From Candidatus Rubrivivax defluviihabitans (lineage in GTDB: Bacteria; Pseudomonadota; Gammaproteobacteria; Burkholderiales; Burkholderiaceae_C), in assembly GCA_016709385.1 (NCBI GenBank), contig JADJMW010000011.1, positions 191,869 through 255,868 on the forward strand: 64,000 nt of DNA. The letters are read 5' to 3'. Positions 10,396-18,366 of the stretch are shown piece after piece (the first letter of the stretch is position 1; the number at the start of each line of letters is the position of its first letter). Below the pieces are notes generated by a model that was not told the DNA's origin, searched no databases, and worked only from the letters and a program-made list of their open reading frames with translations. A program made the translations under genes and the position numbers.

Positions 10396-11092
10396 GTCCT
10401 TGCTGCAGGTCGAGGGCCTGAACCAGTACTACGGCGGCAGCCACATCCTGCGCCACCTCGGCTTCGAGGCCAAGCTTGGCGAAGTCACCGTGGTGCTGGG
10501 CCGCAATGGCGTGGGCAAGACCACGCTGCTGAAGAGCCTGATGGGCGTGGTGCCGGTGAAGACCGGGAGCATCGTGCTGGATGGTGCCGACATCACCCGG
10601 GCCACGCCCTACGACCGCGTCAGGCACGGCGTCGGCTACGTGCCGCAGGGGCGCGAAATCTTCGGCCGCCTGACGGTGGAGGAAAATCTGCGCATGGGCC
10701 TGGCCACCAAGAGCGGCGGCACGGCGATCCCGGCCGAACTGTTCGAGCTGTTCCCGGTGCTCAGGCAGATGATCGGCCGTCGCGGCGGCGACCTCTCGGG
10801 CGGCCAGCAGCAACAGCTGGCGATCGCGCGCGCGCTGGCCGCAGGCCCGAAGCTGCTGATGCTGGACGAGCCCACCGAAGGCATCCAGCCCAGCATCATC
10901 AAGGACATCGGCCGCGTCATCCGAATGCTGGCCGACCGCAAGACGATGGCCATCGTTCTCGTCGAGCAGTACTACGACTTCGCCGCCGAGCTCGCCGACC
11001 AGTACCTGGTGATGGAGCGCGGCGAGATCGTCATGCGCGGCCGCGGCAAGGACATGGCGGCCGACGGCGTGCGCGAGCGCATGTCGATCTGA
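10385..11092 (+). CDS. urtE: Urea ABC transporter ATP-binding protein UrtE
   Basis: A 235-residue LivF-type ATPase. Walker A is GRNGVGKTT, the signature is LSGGQQQQLAIARAL, Walker B is LLMLDEPTEGIQ, and the QYYGGSHIL and GYVPQGREIFGRLTV blocks are characteristic of UrtE. The likely start is a TTG at 10385 giving MADESLLQ; it lies 8 bases inside urtD, and no ATG fits the family N-terminus. It ends the urt operon. No urease genes follow in this window; the next element is the RNase P RNA. Confidence 0.94.
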
Positions 11093-11133
11093 AGGCCCGC
11101 CGGGATGGTGCTGCACCGCGGCCGTGGGCGCGG

Positions 11134-11139
11134 GATAAT
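11134..11139 (+). promoter_or_regulatory. -10 element of rnpB
   Basis: GATAAT sits 8 bases before the inferred mature 5' end of RNase P RNA at 11148, the right distance for transcription to start at the RNA end. No good -35 is seen at 17 bases upstream (CTGCAC). Confidence 0.5.
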
Positions 11140-11147
11140 GCGCCGGT

Positions 11148-11475
11148 GAAGCAAGCCAGACCGCCGCTGGTGCGAGCGTGGAAACACGGCACTGGAGGAA
11201 GGTCCGGACTGCGCAGGGCGGCGTAGCAGCTAACGGCTGTCCACCGTGAGGTGAGGATCAGAGCAACAGAGACGAGCCGATTCAGTTCGGGTGAAACGGG
11301 CAATCTCTACGCGCAGCAATACCAAGTAGGCACACGTTGACCTGGTCCCGGGGAGTGTGCGGGTAGGTAGCACCGAGCCGGTTGGGCGACCGCCGGCCCA
11401 GAGGAATGGCGGTCACGGCCGGGTTCTCGCAAGAGGCCCGGCCGCACAGAATCCGGCCTATCGGCTTGCTTCACA
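11148..11475 (+). ncRNA. rnpB: RNase P RNA, bacterial class A
   Basis: Catalytic RNA that trims the 5' leaders of pre-tRNAs. The P1 helix is formed by GAAGCAAGCC at the 5' end (11148-11157) and GGCTTGCTTC at the 3' end (11463-11472). Universally conserved blocks are present: GAGGAAGGTCCGGAC (11193-11207, CR-I), CAGAGCAACAGAGA in the central core, GGGTGAAACGGGCAA, and AGAATCCGGCCTATCGG at the 3' end. Length is about 325 nt, shorter than the 377-nt E. coli RNA but in line with other betaproteobacteria. A T-run at 11477-11482 follows and touches the stop codon of the opposing gene, so the two transcription units end back to back. Confidence 0.95.
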
Positions 11476-11481
11476 CTTTTT

Positions 11482-12132
11482 TCAGGCCGGCACCACCAGC
11501 GCGTGCCGTGCCAGCCAGCGCAGACCACTGTCGGCCGGGGCCGGCTGCAGTGCCATTTCGAGTGCCGGCCGATCGGCCGCGTCCACCTGCCGCCACAGGA
11601 AGTCACGCCCATTGCCGGCGTCGCCGGCGATGAACAACTGCGAGGTCAATTCGCCGAAGCTCGCGTGCCGCAGCTTCACGTGGATGTGCGGCGTACGCCC
11701 CGGGTAGGGCACCGGCTTGATGGTGCGCAAGCGCAACGCGCCCTGGCCGTTGCTGCGCGTGGCGCCGAAGCCCTGGAAGCCTTCGTCGAAGCGTCCCGGC
11801 TCCGTCGGCTGGCGCGGATGACGGTAGACGGCCATCGCGTCGCACTGCCAGATCTCGACCTCGGCGCTGTCGATCAGCCGGCCCTTCGTGTCCGCCACCA
11901 CGGCTTCCAGTCCCAGGTGTTCGCCGCGCGCCACGAGCATCTGGCCGTTACGTTCCACGCGCGTGAGGTCGGCGTCCCAGTCGGACCAGCGCTCGCGCCA
12001 GGCGCGCGCCGGGTAGAACGGCCCGTCGGTCATCGGCACCAGGATGCGGCGCGAAGAGGCCAGCGCCGGCAGTGCCAGCATCGAGGCGGCCAGCGCGCCT
12101 GCAGCGAGGAAGCGGCGGCGGGGTGTATGCAT
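11482..12132 (-). CDS. Intradiol ring-cleavage dioxygenase-like protein, Tat-exported
   Basis: 216 residues beginning with a twin-arginine signal (HTPRRRFLAAGALAASMLA). The fold is the protocatechuate/catechol 1,2-dioxygenase beta-sandwich. The four expected Fe(III) ligands are visible as Tyr in MAVYRHP, Tyr in PVPYPGR, and the two His in TPHIHVKL. Related exported proteins are annotated as intradiol dioxygenases without known substrate; ring-cleaving activity is inferred from the ligands. The ATG at 12132 was chosen because the signal peptide starts there. It is divergent from the Bcr/CflA exporter (58 bases apart), and its stop abuts the rnpB T-run. Confidence 0.82.
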   Translation of the reverse strand: MHTPRRRFLAAGALAASMLALPALASSRRILVPMTDGPFYPARAWRERWSDWDADLTRVERNGQMLVARGEHLGLEAVVADTKGRLIDSAEVEIWQCDAMAVYRHPRQPTEPGRFDEGFQGFGATRSNGQGALRLRTIKPVPYPGRTPHIHVKLRHASFGELTSQLFIAGDAGNGRDFLWRQVDAADRPALEMALQPAPADSGLRWLARHALVVPA

Positions 12133-12190
12133 GACCGCATTGGACCACCGCGGCGGCAGGCCCACTAGACTGCAGGGTTTCCCCAAGACG

Positions 12191-13408
12191 ATGAACCCCG
12201 ACGCCCCTACGCTCTGGCGCGGCCCGCGCTGGACGCTGGCTCTGCTGCTTGCCTGCCTGGGCATGCTCGGGCCCTTCTCGATCGACACCTACCTGCCGGC
12301 CTTCAGCGGCATCGCCACCTCGGTGGGTGCGACGCCGGTGCAGATGCAGCAGACGCTGTCCAGCTACCTGCTCGGTTTCGCGGTGATGAACCTGTTCCAC
12401 GGAGCGCTCTCCGACAGCCTGGGCCGGCGGCCGCTGGTGCTGGGCGGCATGGCGCTGTTCACGCTGGCCTCGGTGGGCTGCGCGCTGTCGCAGACCATCG
12501 GCGAACTGGTCGTTTTCCGCGCGCTGCAGGGCATGTCGGCCGGCGCCGGCATGGTGGTCTCGCGCGCCATCATCCGCGACATGTTCCCGCCGGTGGACGC
12601 CCAGCGCGTGATGTCGCAGGTGACCATTTTCTTCGGCGTGGCGCCGGCGGTGGCGCCCATGGTCGGCGGGCTGCTCTTCGTGCACGCCGACTGGCATGCC
12701 ATCTTCTGGTTCCTGGCGCTCGTGGGCGCGGCGCTTTGGCTGGCCAACTGGCGCTGGTTGCCCGAGACGCTGCACGAAGCCGCGCGCCAGCCGTTCAACG
12801 TGCGCAACCTGATGCGCGGTTACTGGCAGCTGGCGCGCAACCCGCGTTTCCTGGCCCTGGTACTGGCCAGCGGCATTCCGTTCAACGGCATGTTCATGTA
12901 CGTGCTGGCCGCACCGGTGTTCCTGGGCGAACACCTGGCGCTGGGGCCGACGCAGTTCTTCTGGTTCTTCACGCTCACCATCGGCGGCATCATGGCCGGC
13001 GCATGGGTGTCGGGCCGGCTGGCCGGGCGCATCAAGCCGCGGCACCAGATCCGCCACGGCCTGCTCGTCATGCTGGTGGTGTCGCTGCTGAACGTGGCGC
13101 TGAACCTGCTGCTCGAGCCGCACTGGGCCTGGGCGATGTTGCCGATCGCCGTCTTCTCCTTCGGCTGGTCGCTGATGGTGCCGGTGGTCACGCTGCTGGC
13201 GCTGGACCAGGTGCCCGACCGCCGCGGCATGGCGTCTTCGGTGCAGTCCTGTCTGGCCAGCCTGGCCAATGCCGCGGTGGCCGGCGCGCTGGTGCCGCTG
13301 GTCATGCATTCCACCTTGGCGCTGGCCGTCACTTCGCTCGCGTTGATGAGCATCGGCCTGCTGGCGTGGATCTGGGTCAAGCCGCGGCTGGAGGGCCAGC
13401 CCGCCTGA
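12191..13408 (+). CDS. Bcr/CflA-type multidrug efflux MFS transporter
   Basis: 405 residues with about 12 hydrophobic segments. The N-terminal block GPFSIDTYLPAFSGIATSVG is diagnostic for the Bcr/CflA (DHA1) subfamily, followed by MNLFHGALSDSLGRRPLVLG, the MFS motif A between helices 2 and 3, and FRALQGMSAGAGMVVSRAII (motif C region). It is predicted to export drugs or metabolites by proton antiport; the substrate is unknown. The start at 12191 (NPDAPTLWRGP) fits the family. An upstream in-frame ATG at 12131 would overlap the divergent dioxygenase start and add 20 unrelated residues. Confidence 0.88.
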   Translation: MNPDAPTLWRGPRWTLALLLACLGMLGPFSIDTYLPAFSGIATSVGATPVQMQQTLSSYLLGFAVMNLFHGALSDSLGRRPLVLGGMALFTLASVGCALSQTIGELVVFRALQGMSAGAGMVVSRAIIRDMFPPVDAQRVMSQVTIFFGVAPAVAPMVGGLLFVHADWHAIFWFLALVGAALWLANWRWLPETLHEAARQPFNVRNLMRGYWQLARNPRFLALVLASGIPFNGMFMYVLAAPVFLGEHLALGPTQFFWFFTLTIGGIMAGAWVSGRLAGRIKPRHQIRHGLLVMLVVSLLNVALNLLLEPHWAWAMLPIAVFSFGWSLMVPVVTLLALDQVPDRRGMASSVQSCLASLANAAVAGALVPLVMHSTLALAVTSLALMSIGLLAWIWVKPRLEGQPA

Positions 13409-13462
13409 GATCCAGTCAAGTCGAAGCCGACGGCGGCCGATAAGGGACGAGGAGTCCTTTCG

Positions 13463-14485
13463 ATGCGCCACTGCCGACTTTCATTCGCCTTGTTCACCGT
13501 GCTCGCGCCGCTGGCCGCCGGCGCAGCGGGACCGGGTGCCGCCGCGGCCGGCGCGCACGCGCCGACGCCAGCCGCGGTGCAGGCGCAGGACCAGCGCGCC
13601 GGCCAGCCGGCCGATGCGCCCGCCACACCGCTCGATCCGCTGGAGCGGCTGCGCCAGCGGCTGGCCGAGCGGCTGGGCGCGGCCCAGGCCGGCCCCAGCG
13701 CCAGCGCCTACGACCTGCGCGTCGTGACGCGCACGGCGGCGGCCGCGCCCGGCGCCGGCAAGCGCGGCGCAGCGGGCGCCGGCTCGGGCAGCCGCAAGCC
13801 CGCCGACGGTCACGCCGCGTGGGCCTACGAAGGTGCCGCCGGCCCGCAGGCCTGGGGTGCGCTCAGGCCCGAATTTGCGCTCTGCGCCCACGGCCAGCGG
13901 CAAAGCCCGATCGACATCCAGGGCGGCCTGGCGGTGGACCTGGAGCCGGTGCGCTTCGACTACCGCGCCAGCCGCTTCGGCGTCGTCGACAACGGCCATA
14001 CGGTGCAGGTCAAGCTGGCACCCGGCAATGCCATCGAACTGGGCGGCAGACGTTTCGAGCTGCAGCAGTTCCACTTTCACCGCCCGGCCGAGGAACGCAT
14101 CGACGGCCGCACCTTCGAGATGTCGCTGCACCTGGTGCACAAGGACGAGCAGGGTCGGCTGGCGGTGGTGGCGCTGCTCATCGACCGCGGCCCGGCGCAG
14201 CCGATGGTGCAGCAGGTGTGGAACCACCTGCCGCTGGAAAGGCACCTGGAAACCGCGCCGAGCGTGACGCTGGATCTGGAGCAACTGCTGCCCGTCGACC
14301 GCCGCTACTACACCTACATGGGGTCGTTGACCACACCGCCGTGCAGCGAAGGCGTGCAGTGGGTGGTGATGCGCCACCCGGTGACGCTGGCACCGGAACA
14401 GATCGACCTCTTCGCGCGCATCTACCCGATGAATGCGCGCCCGGTGCAGGCCGCCAGCGGGCGCCGCATCCTGCAGTCGGAATAG
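13463..14485 (+). CDS. Alpha-type carbonic anhydrase, exported, with a long N-terminal extension
   Basis: 340 residues. A signal peptide (about 1-20) is followed by about 105 residues of Ala/Pro/Gly-rich and polar sequence, then the alpha carbonic anhydrase domain from about 120 (WAYEGAAGPQAWGALRPEFA, then GQRQSPIDIQ). Zinc ligands are His204 and His206 in QQFHFHRP and His223 in MSLHLVHKD. The C-terminal SLTTPPCSEGVQWVVM block is diagnostic. It would interconvert CO2 and bicarbonate in the periplasm. The extension is longer than in typical bacterial enzymes, which start close to the catalytic domain, and contains a basic patch that could be a linker or surface-binding region. GAGGAG lies about 9 bases before the ATG. 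Confidence 0.92.
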   Translation: MRHCRLSFALFTVLAPLAAGAAGPGAAAAGAHAPTPAAVQAQDQRAGQPADAPATPLDPLERLRQRLAERLGAAQAGPSASAYDLRVVTRTAAAAPGAGKRGAAGAGSGSRKPADGHAAWAYEGAAGPQAWGALRPEFALCAHGQRQSPIDIQGGLAVDLEPVRFDYRASRFGVVDNGHTVQVKLAPGNAIELGGRRFELQQFHFHRPAEERIDGRTFEMSLHLVHKDEQGRLAVVALLIDRGPAQPMVQQVWNHLPLERHLETAPSVTLDLEQLLPVDRRYYTYMGSLTTPPCSEGVQWVVMRHPVTLAPEQIDLFARIYPMNARPVQAASGRRILQSE

Positions 14486-14518
14486 CCGCCGTGCGGCAGC
14501 AGGGCAGGGCGCCGGTGC

Positions 14519-15523
14519 TCAGGGCGTGAGCACGGCCGCCCCGGCGAAGCGGCCGGCGCGCAGGTCGTCCAGCGCCTGGTTGGCCTGCGCCAGCGCGTAA
14601 CGGTGCACGCGCACCTGCAGCGGTATTTCGGCGGCCACGCGCATGAAGTCCAGGCCGTCCTGGCGCGTCAGGTTGGCCACCGAGACGATGCGCCGCTCGC
14701 CCCACAACCAGCGGTAGGGGAACGAGGGGATGTCGCTCATGTGGATGCCGGCGCAGACCACCGTGCCGCCCGGCCGCACGGCCTGCAGCGCCGTGGGCAC
14801 GAGCGCGCCCACGGGCGCGAACAGCAATGCGGCGTCCAGCGGCTTTGGCGCAGCCTGTTCCGAGTCGCCGGCCCAGGCCGCGCCCAGACTTCGCGCCAAG
14901 TCCTGCGCGGGCGTATCGCCCGGCCGTGTGAAAGCGAAGACCTCGCGCCCCTGGTGCACGGCCACCTGCGCGATCAGATGGGCCGCGGCGCCGAAGCCAT
15001 ACAGGCCGATGCGCTGCGCCTGCGCGCCGGCCATGGCATAGGCGCGCCAGCCGATGAGGCCGGCGCACAGCAGCGGCGCGGCCTCTTCGTCGCCGTAGCG
15101 GCTTGGCAGCGCGAAGACGAAACGCGCATCGGCCAGCACCTGTTCGGCATAGCCGCCTGCGATCTGCCAGCCGGTGAAGCGTGCCCCGGTGCACAGGTTC
15201 TCGCGTCCGGCCAGGCAGTGTTCGCAGCGGCCGCAGGTCCAGCCCAGCCAGGGCACGCCCACGCGCTGCCCCACTTCCAGGCCCGCGACGCCCGCGCCCA
15301 GCGCGCCGACGTGGCCCACGATCTCGTGCCCCGGCACCACGGCGTGGCCGGGCCAGGGCAGGTCGCCGTCCACCACGTGCAGGTCGGTGCGGCACACGCC
15401 GCAGGCCGCCACATGGATGCGCACCTGGCCCGGCCCGGGCTGCGGTAGCCGCTGCCGCCACACCTGCTGGAGCGGCCGGCCCGGCGCAGCCATCTCCATG
15501 GCGCACCAGGGCTGGTCGGTCAT
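14519..15523 (-). CDS. Zinc-dependent alcohol dehydrogenase family protein
   Basis: 334 residues, medium-chain dehydrogenase fold. The catalytic-zinc motif is in AACGVCRTDLHVV, GHE is in VVPGHEIVGHVG, and the structural-zinc cysteines are in CGRCEHCLAGRENLC. The cofactor-binding region reads GLYGFGAAAHLIAQVAV, a GxGxxA-like Rossmann turn. It is predicted to oxidise an alcohol or reduce an aldehyde with NAD(P); the substrate is not indicated. The start MTDQPWCAMEM at 15523 is preferred; an ATG at 15550 is also possible. It converges on the carbonic anhydrase and follows a small same-strand gene. Confidence 0.87.
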   Translation of the reverse strand: MTDQPWCAMEMAAPGRPLQQVWRQRLPQPGPGQVRIHVAACGVCRTDLHVVDGDLPWPGHAVVPGHEIVGHVGALGAGVAGLEVGQRVGVPWLGWTCGRCEHCLAGRENLCTGARFTGWQIAGGYAEQVLADARFVFALPSRYGDEEAAPLLCAGLIGWRAYAMAGAQAQRIGLYGFGAAAHLIAQVAVHQGREVFAFTRPGDTPAQDLARSLGAAWAGDSEQAAPKPLDAALLFAPVGALVPTALQAVRPGGTVVCAGIHMSDIPSFPYRWLWGERRIVSVANLTRQDGLDFMRVAAEIPLQVRVHRYALAQANQALDDLRAGRFAGAAVLTP

Positions 15524-15602
15524 GGCGCAGGCTGCTTGCGCGTCGCCCATGCTGCGGCCGGGGGAGACATGCGCGCCATTCCCGGCGTCACGGCCACACC
15601 GT

Positions 15603-15947
15603 TCAGTCGCGCGGCAGGCGCGGCGCGGAGAGTCCTTCGGCCAGCTCGCCGGTGTCGGGGTCGATCCACTCGCCGATGCCGAGGTCGCGCTCGGCCTCTT
15701 CCAGCGTTTCGCCGGGTTCGGGTGCATCTTCGTCGTAGGCGTCGCGGTCGGCGCGCGCCAGTGACGCGGTGGCGAAGGGGCCGAAGGCCTGCAGGCTGCC
15801 GGGTGCCTGCCAGTAGAAGCCGTCGGGCCGCTCGATGATCAAGGCGGCTGGCGCCGACGTGGGCTCGATCACGCGTGCCGCGCCCTTGGGGCGCAGCGGC
15901 GGCTTTGCGCGCGGGATCTTGGCGGGCGGGCTGGGCTTGTTCCTCAT
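15603..15947 (-). CDS. Hypothetical protein, 114 aa
   Basis: No family recognised. The first 30 residues are Pro/Lys/Arg-rich (RNKPSPPAKIPRAKPPLRPK). A compact middle follows (IIERPDGFYWQAPGSLQAFG), then an acidic tail (DAYDEDAPEPGETLEEAE, IGEWIDPDTGELAEG). There is no signal peptide or membrane helix. GC-rich codon use matches neighbouring genes, and the charged, low-complexity start plus an ordered C-terminal half suggest a real small soluble protein. It lies between a membrane protein gene and the alcohol dehydrogenase, all on the minus strand. Confidence 0.6.
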   Translation of the reverse strand: MRNKPSPPAKIPRAKPPLRPKGAARVIEPTSAPAALIIERPDGFYWQAPGSLQAFGPFATASLARADRDAYDEDAPEPGETLEEAERDLGIGEWIDPDTGELAEGLSAPRLPRD

Positions 15948-16065
15948 CGGTCTTTCCCTTCTGGCTGTTTCTGCAGGGCACTCACGGACCGGCTCCTCGG
16001 CCGCATATCCACTCCTGCAGCCGGGTTCATCGTAGCCGCCGCCTGCCGCCGCAGCTTGCGATCGG

Positions 16066-16377
16066 TCAAGACCGGCGGCCGCCGGCGCTGGCGGCCAGCA
16101 GCAGCGGCCACAGCCACAGGCTGGCAAACCAGCGCAGCAGGCGCGCACCGGTCAGGGGCCGCGTCTCGTGGCGTGCCACCTTGGCGAACAATACGCCCGC
16201 GCCCACCACCACGTACAGCAGCAGCGCGCCGTAGATGGACACGCGCAGGCCGTAGCTGTCGCCCAACAGGTCACCCAGCAGGCGGCCGGCAACGGCCGCG
16301 GCCAGCACCGAAAGCAGCAGCGCCAGCGCGACGCCAGCCAGCGCATGGCGCATCTTCCACAGTGGATCGTCGTTCAT
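16066..16377 (-). CDS. Small integral membrane protein, 103 aa
   Basis: No family recognised. Three hydrophobic stretches are seen: HALAGVALALLLSVLAAAVA, YGALLLYVVVGAGVLFAKVA and LRWFASLWLWPLLLAASAG. The start at 16377 (MNDDPLWKMRH) is preferred over an ATG 33 bases earlier. It is divergent from the oxidoreductase at 16507 across a gap of about 130 bases, which presumably holds both promoters. Confidence 0.6.
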   Translation of the reverse strand: MNDDPLWKMRHALAGVALALLLSVLAAAVAGRLLGDLLGDSYGLRVSIYGALLLYVVVGAGVLFAKVARHETRPLTGARLLRWFASLWLWPLLLAASAGGRRS

Positions 16378-16506
16378 CGGATTCGTGGCGGGAGATCTTC
16401 GTACAAGCACGGATTCTGCGCGTGCCCTGCCGCGGCAACGGGCCTTCGGGCCGGGTCATGCCCCGGCGATGCACACTGGGTCGTTCAGGTCCCAGGAGCT
16501 CCGGAG

Positions 16507-17730
16507 ATGCCCAAGCCACGCCCCAGCCGCCCCTACGACGTCGTGCTCTACGGCGCCAGCGGTTTCGTCGGCCGCCAGACGGTGGCCTATTTCGCACGCC
16601 AGGCCGGCGGCCCGCGCTGGGCCGTGGCCGGGCGTTCGGCCGCGCGGCTGCAGGCCGTGCGGCAGGCCTGCGGTGCAGCGCAGGCCGGCGTCGTCGTCGC
16701 CGACGCGGCCGACGCTGTGGCGCTGGATGCGCTGGCGGCGCAGACACGCGTCGTGCTCAGCACCGCCGGACCGTTTGCGCGCCACGGCAGCGAACTCGTC
16801 GCCGCCTGCGTGCGCCACGGCACGCACTACGTGGACATCACCGGCGAGACGCCCTGGGTGCGCGAGATGATCGAGCGCCACCATGACGCCGCGGCGCGGC
16901 GGGGCACGCGCATCGTGCCGGGTTGCGGCTTCGATTCCGTGCCTTCGGACCTGGGCGCCTGGGGGGTCGCGCAGGCCTTGTGGCAGCGCCACGGCGAGCG
17001 CTGCGCCAGCGTCAAAGCCTGCTTTTCCCTGCGCGGCGGGCTCAACGGCGGCACCTTTGCTTCGCTGGTGAATATGCTGGAAACGGGGCGCCGTCGCGAG
17101 CTGGCCGATCCCTTCCTGCTCAACCCGCCCGGCACCGTGCCGGCCGACCCCTTGCCGCACGCCGACCCCGTGGCGCCGCACCACGATGCCGACTTCCGGG
17201 CCTGGCTCGGCCCGTTCTTCATGGGGCCGATCAATACGCGCGTCGTGCGCCGCACCGTGGCCTTGAGCGGCGAGTCGCCGTTCGCGCCCGACTTTCGCTA
17301 CCAGGAATACCTGCGCTTCGGCCGCGGTCCCGGCGCCGCGCTGGCCGCGGCGGGTTTCGCATTCGGTAGTCTGGCGGGGCAGGGTGCCCTGGCCTTCGGT
17401 CCGCTGCGGTGGCTGGCGGCTGCGCTGGCCCCGGCGCCGGGCGAGGGTCCTTCGGAACGCGCGATGGATCGCGGTTCGTTCCGCTGCGACCTCGTCGGCG
17501 TGGGCGAGCGCGGTTCATTGCAACGTGGCTGCATCGCGGGTCGGGGCGACCCGGGCAACCGGGCGACGACCACCTTCGTCTGCGAAGCCGCACTGGCGCT
17601 GGCTTTCGACGCCGCCGCGCTGCCCGGTGGGGCAGCCTTTGGCGGCGTATTGACACCGGCGACGGCTTTCGGTGCCGTTCTCGCCGCCCGTCTGCGCCGT
17701 GCCGGCATGACGGTCGAGCCACTGGACTGA
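16507..17730 (+). CDS. Saccharopine dehydrogenase-like NAD(P)-binding oxidoreductase
   Basis: 407 residues. The N-terminus has a Rossmann nucleotide-binding turn (VVLYGASGFVGRQTVAYFAR), then DAADAVALDALAAQTRVVLS and the block GPFARHGSELVAACVRHGTHYVDITGE (in part), typical of the saccharopine dehydrogenase/trans-acting enoyl reductase family. A hydrophobic segment lies around 280-310. Members are implicated in lipid or polyketide reduction, but the substrate here is unknown. CAGGAG lies about 9 bases before the ATG. It is the last gene before the dcw promoter region. Confidence 0.82.
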   Translation: MPKPRPSRPYDVVLYGASGFVGRQTVAYFARQAGGPRWAVAGRSAARLQAVRQACGAAQAGVVVADAADAVALDALAAQTRVVLSTAGPFARHGSELVAACVRHGTHYVDITGETPWVREMIERHHDAAARRGTRIVPGCGFDSVPSDLGAWGVAQALWQRHGERCASVKACFSLRGGLNGGTFASLVNMLETGRRRELADPFLLNPPGTVPADPLPHADPVAPHHDADFRAWLGPFFMGPINTRVVRRTVALSGESPFAPDFRYQEYLRFGRGPGAALAAAGFAFGSLAGQGALAFGPLRWLAAALAPAPGEGPSERAMDRGSFRCDLVGVGERGSLQRGCIAGRGDPGNRATTTFVCEAALALAFDAAALPGGAAFGGVLTPATAFGAVLAARLRRAGMTVEPLD

Positions 17731-17747
17731 TCGACCTTCTCCTCACA

Positions 17748-17777
17748 AAGCACTTTCATTTTCCATGCCAAGTGCTT
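17748..17777 (+). repeat. Inverted repeat downstream of the oxidoreductase
   Basis: AAGCACTT and AAGTGCTT form a perfect 8-bp stem with a 14-nt loop, 17 bases after the stop at 17730. No T-run follows, so it is a weak terminator candidate at best; it could also be a protein site in the AT-richer stretch leading to mraZ. Confidence 0.35.
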
Positions 17778-17865
17778 CATTTAGAAGGAGTTTTCAGCTC
17801 CAAAATCACTGCAAATAGCGCCACTAAGTCATTGATTTGATTGAATTTTTCAAGCGTTTCAACCA

Positions 17866-17894
17866 TTGACCGGGCGCATTGGCTCGGTTAGAGT
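17866..17894 (+). promoter_or_regulatory. Sigma-70 promoter of the dcw cluster (Pmra)
   Basis: TTGACC (-35, 17866-17871) and TAGAGT (-10, 17889-17894) are separated by exactly 17 bases in a locally AT-rich region. Transcription would begin around 17901, leaving a very short leader before mraZ. The first MraZ-type TGGGG box overlaps the last base of the -10. Confidence 0.7.
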
Positions 17895-17928
17895 GGGGTT
17901 TCGTGTCGATTAGTGGGGTTTTGTGTCT
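17894..17928 (+). promoter_or_regulatory. MraZ operator: 10-bp-phased TGGGG/TGTCG boxes
   Basis: TGGGG (17894), TGTCG (17904), TGGGG (17914) and TGTCT (17924) begin at exact 10-base intervals. The larger pattern is a 20-base direct repeat (units at 17892 and 17912) sharing AGTGGGGTTT-GTGTC. E. coli MraZ represses its own operon by binding TGGGN direct repeats with 5-base spacers, which is the same phasing. The boxes overlap the -10, the predicted start site and the initiation region. Confidence 0.7.
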
Positions 17929-17931
17929 TCA

Positions 17932-18366
17932 ATGGTCTTTCGGGGTGGCCCGGTACTCACGCTGGACGGCAAAGGGCGCATCACCGTGCCCGTGCGCTGG
18001 CGCGACATGCTGGTGGCCACCGTGCAAGGCCAGCTGGTGGTGGCCAAGAATCCCGACGGCTGCCTGTCGCTGTATCCGTTGCCCGTGTGGGAGCAGTTCG
18101 AGGCCAGCCTGCTCTCGTTGACCACCGAAGACGAAGCCTGGCGCCGCTTCTTCGTGGGCAGCGCCACCGAAGTCGAGATCGACAGCGCTTCGCGCGTGCT
18201 GATCCCGCCCGAGCTGCGCAGCTGGGCCGGTCTGGAGCGCGAGGTGAAGTTCATGGGCGTGGGTCCGAACTTCGAATTGTGGGATATGGCCCGCTACGAA
18301 GCGCGCGAGGCCGAGGTCATCGCCCGCGGCCGCCCCGAGGCCCTGCGCACGCTGGTCATCCGGTGA
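17932..18366 (+). CDS. mraZ: Transcriptional regulator MraZ
   Basis: 144 residues with two AbrB-like SpoVT/MraZ domains. The first contains LTLDGKGRITVPVRWRD and the second EIDSASRVLIPPELRSWAG, the conserved DxxGR / D-x-x-x-R-V-L-I-P pair. In E. coli it forms a ring-shaped oligomer that represses the dcw cluster. The ATG at 17932 gives the family-like start VFRGGPVLTL. A GTG at 17923 would add three residues, but it sits only 4 bases from the G-rich run. Its stop overlaps the GTG start of rsmH. It is predicted to be autoregulated through the boxes at 17894-17928. Confidence 0.92.
   Translation: MVFRGGPVLTLDGKGRITVPVRWRDMLVATVQGQLVVAKNPDGCLSLYPLPVWEQFEASLLSLTTEDEAWRRFFVGSATEVEIDSASRVLIPPELRSWAGLEREVKFMGVGPNFELWDMARYEAREAEVIARGRPEALRTLVIR

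Noticed and set aside
12131..12190. An earlier start for the Bcr/CflA exporter at 12131
   Set aside because: It would add 20 residues unlike the family and overlap the start codon of the divergent gene; the ATG at 12191 gives the normal N-terminus.
17748..17777. Strong intrinsic terminator between the oxidoreductase and mraZ
   Set aside because: The 8-bp stem is AT-rich with a 14-nt loop and no T-run after it; kept as an inverted repeat only.
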